This document shows positions 14,825 through 14,997 of a stretch of 14,997 nucleotides of DNA, piece after piece. The notes beneath the pieces were generated by a model, which saw only the letters and a list, made by a program, of their open reading frames with translations, did not search any database and was not told the origin of the DNA. The stretch is from positions 1 to 14,997 of the forward strand of contig DAOUMU010000176.1 in the NCBI GenBank assembly GCA_034409055.1. Direction: 5' to 3'. The DNA is from DAOUMU01 sp034409055 (GTDB taxonomy: Bacteria > Chloroflexota > Anaerolineae > 4572-78 > J111). Within the stretch, counting starts at the first letter, position 1, and each line of letters opens with the position of its first letter. Made by a program: the position numbers and the translations under genes.

Positions 14825-14997
14825 CAAAGAAGGGTGGCGGGCCGAGGTTGAGTCTAGATATGGCTAGGAGCACAGACTGGCTATGACGGGTACGAGAGAC
14901 CTTCGGAAAGAGGCTGAGACCGGAGGGCAGTTCATTCGTAACCCCGCTTAACGGCGCGGTGGGGTGAACGGGCCTTAAGCCTTATGGCCTCTGTCCC

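Larger units (their letters stand above)
14635..14997 (+). ncRNA. Large structured RNA region, possible partial group II intron
   Basis: This is GC-rich, gene-free DNA running off the right edge (39 G+C of 60 at 14761-14820) with densely nested helices. GAGGG (14667-14671) pairs with CTCTC (14676-14680, one G-U) around a GAAA loop and is followed by ACG, which is how the apical part of group II intron domain V looks. The expected lower domain V helix pairs poorly. Other helices are CCAGG/CCTGG (14755-14759/14795-14799) stacked on CAGGCGG/CCGTCTG (14760-14766/14784-14790), AGTCT/AGACT (14851-14855/14874-14878), CCTTCGG/CCGGAGG (14900-14906/14920-14926), and GTTCA/TGAAC (14930-14934/14965-14969) enclosing ACCCCGC/GGTGGGGT (14941-14947/14958-14965, sharing an end base). 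No reverse transcriptase or GTGYG 5' boundary is visible in the window. It could equally be another large bacterial structured RNA. Confidence 0.35.

Noticed and set aside
14612..14873. Two minus-strand frames of 64-71 codons in the GC-rich right end
   Set aside because: They overlap the STAND terminus and a region whose constraint looks structural (nested RNA helices); the translations show no family features.

Overview
The window most resembles an environmental bacterium of the Chloroflexota (Anaerolineae/Caldilineae-like). This is inferred from protein style, not from a marker gene: a GT39-type membrane glycosyltransferase with a long extracytoplasmic C-terminal domain, a secreted VIT-VWA protein ending in a Cys/hydrophobic/basic tail, and a secreted glycosidase-like protein ending in a YLPLIMKN-type tail. 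No rRNA or tRNA is visible, so the phylum assignment is tentative.

Positions 1-2520: the 5' part of a Nudix hydrolase gene (minus strand, cut by the window edge) is divergent from a GT39-type glycosyltransferase gene on the plus strand. A strong bidirectional hairpin terminator separates that gene from the convergent VIT-VWA gene. Positions 2540-5386: a 932-residue secreted, probably surface-anchored VIT-VWA-PKD-like protein on the minus strand, with a clear ribosome binding site and promoter. Positions 5387-6255: a roughly 0.85 kb AT-rich, gene-free stretch with tandem repeats, several inverted repeats, a structured RNA-like hairpin followed by a T-run, and a 71-nt imperfect palindrome resembling a small non-autonomous element. 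Positions 6256-8073: a secreted DUF5060/DUF4038 (apiosidase-like, GH140-related) protein.

Positions 8216-14668: a consensus-like promoter, a leader of about 186 nt, and one 2076-residue ORF. Its N-terminus looks like a PD-(D/E)XK / DUF4297 (Cap4-like) nuclease. A STAND-type P-loop NTPase follows, with Walker A, Walker B and GxP motifs. Next come about 1100 residues of TPR-like helical solenoid, and then a C-terminal region with an RNAIAH motif that looks like a HEPN RNase active site and a Trp-rich end module. The layout matches antiphage STAND (Avs-type) proteins, with effector first, ATPase switch second and sensor last, but it is larger than usual and may carry a second effector. The gene is clearly more AT-rich than the genes on the left, which suggests horizontal acquisition. 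This is the best candidate for an undescribed system in the window.

Positions 14635-14997: GC-rich, gene-free DNA with many nested hairpins, one of which resembles the apical part of group II intron domain V. It may be part of a group II intron or another large structured RNA, and it abuts or overlaps the end of the STAND gene.

The left-hand genes fit envelope and extracellular functions (lipid-linked sugar transfer, surface adhesion, polysaccharide degradation) and do not form one operon. The STAND gene appears to be a stand-alone, single-protein module.
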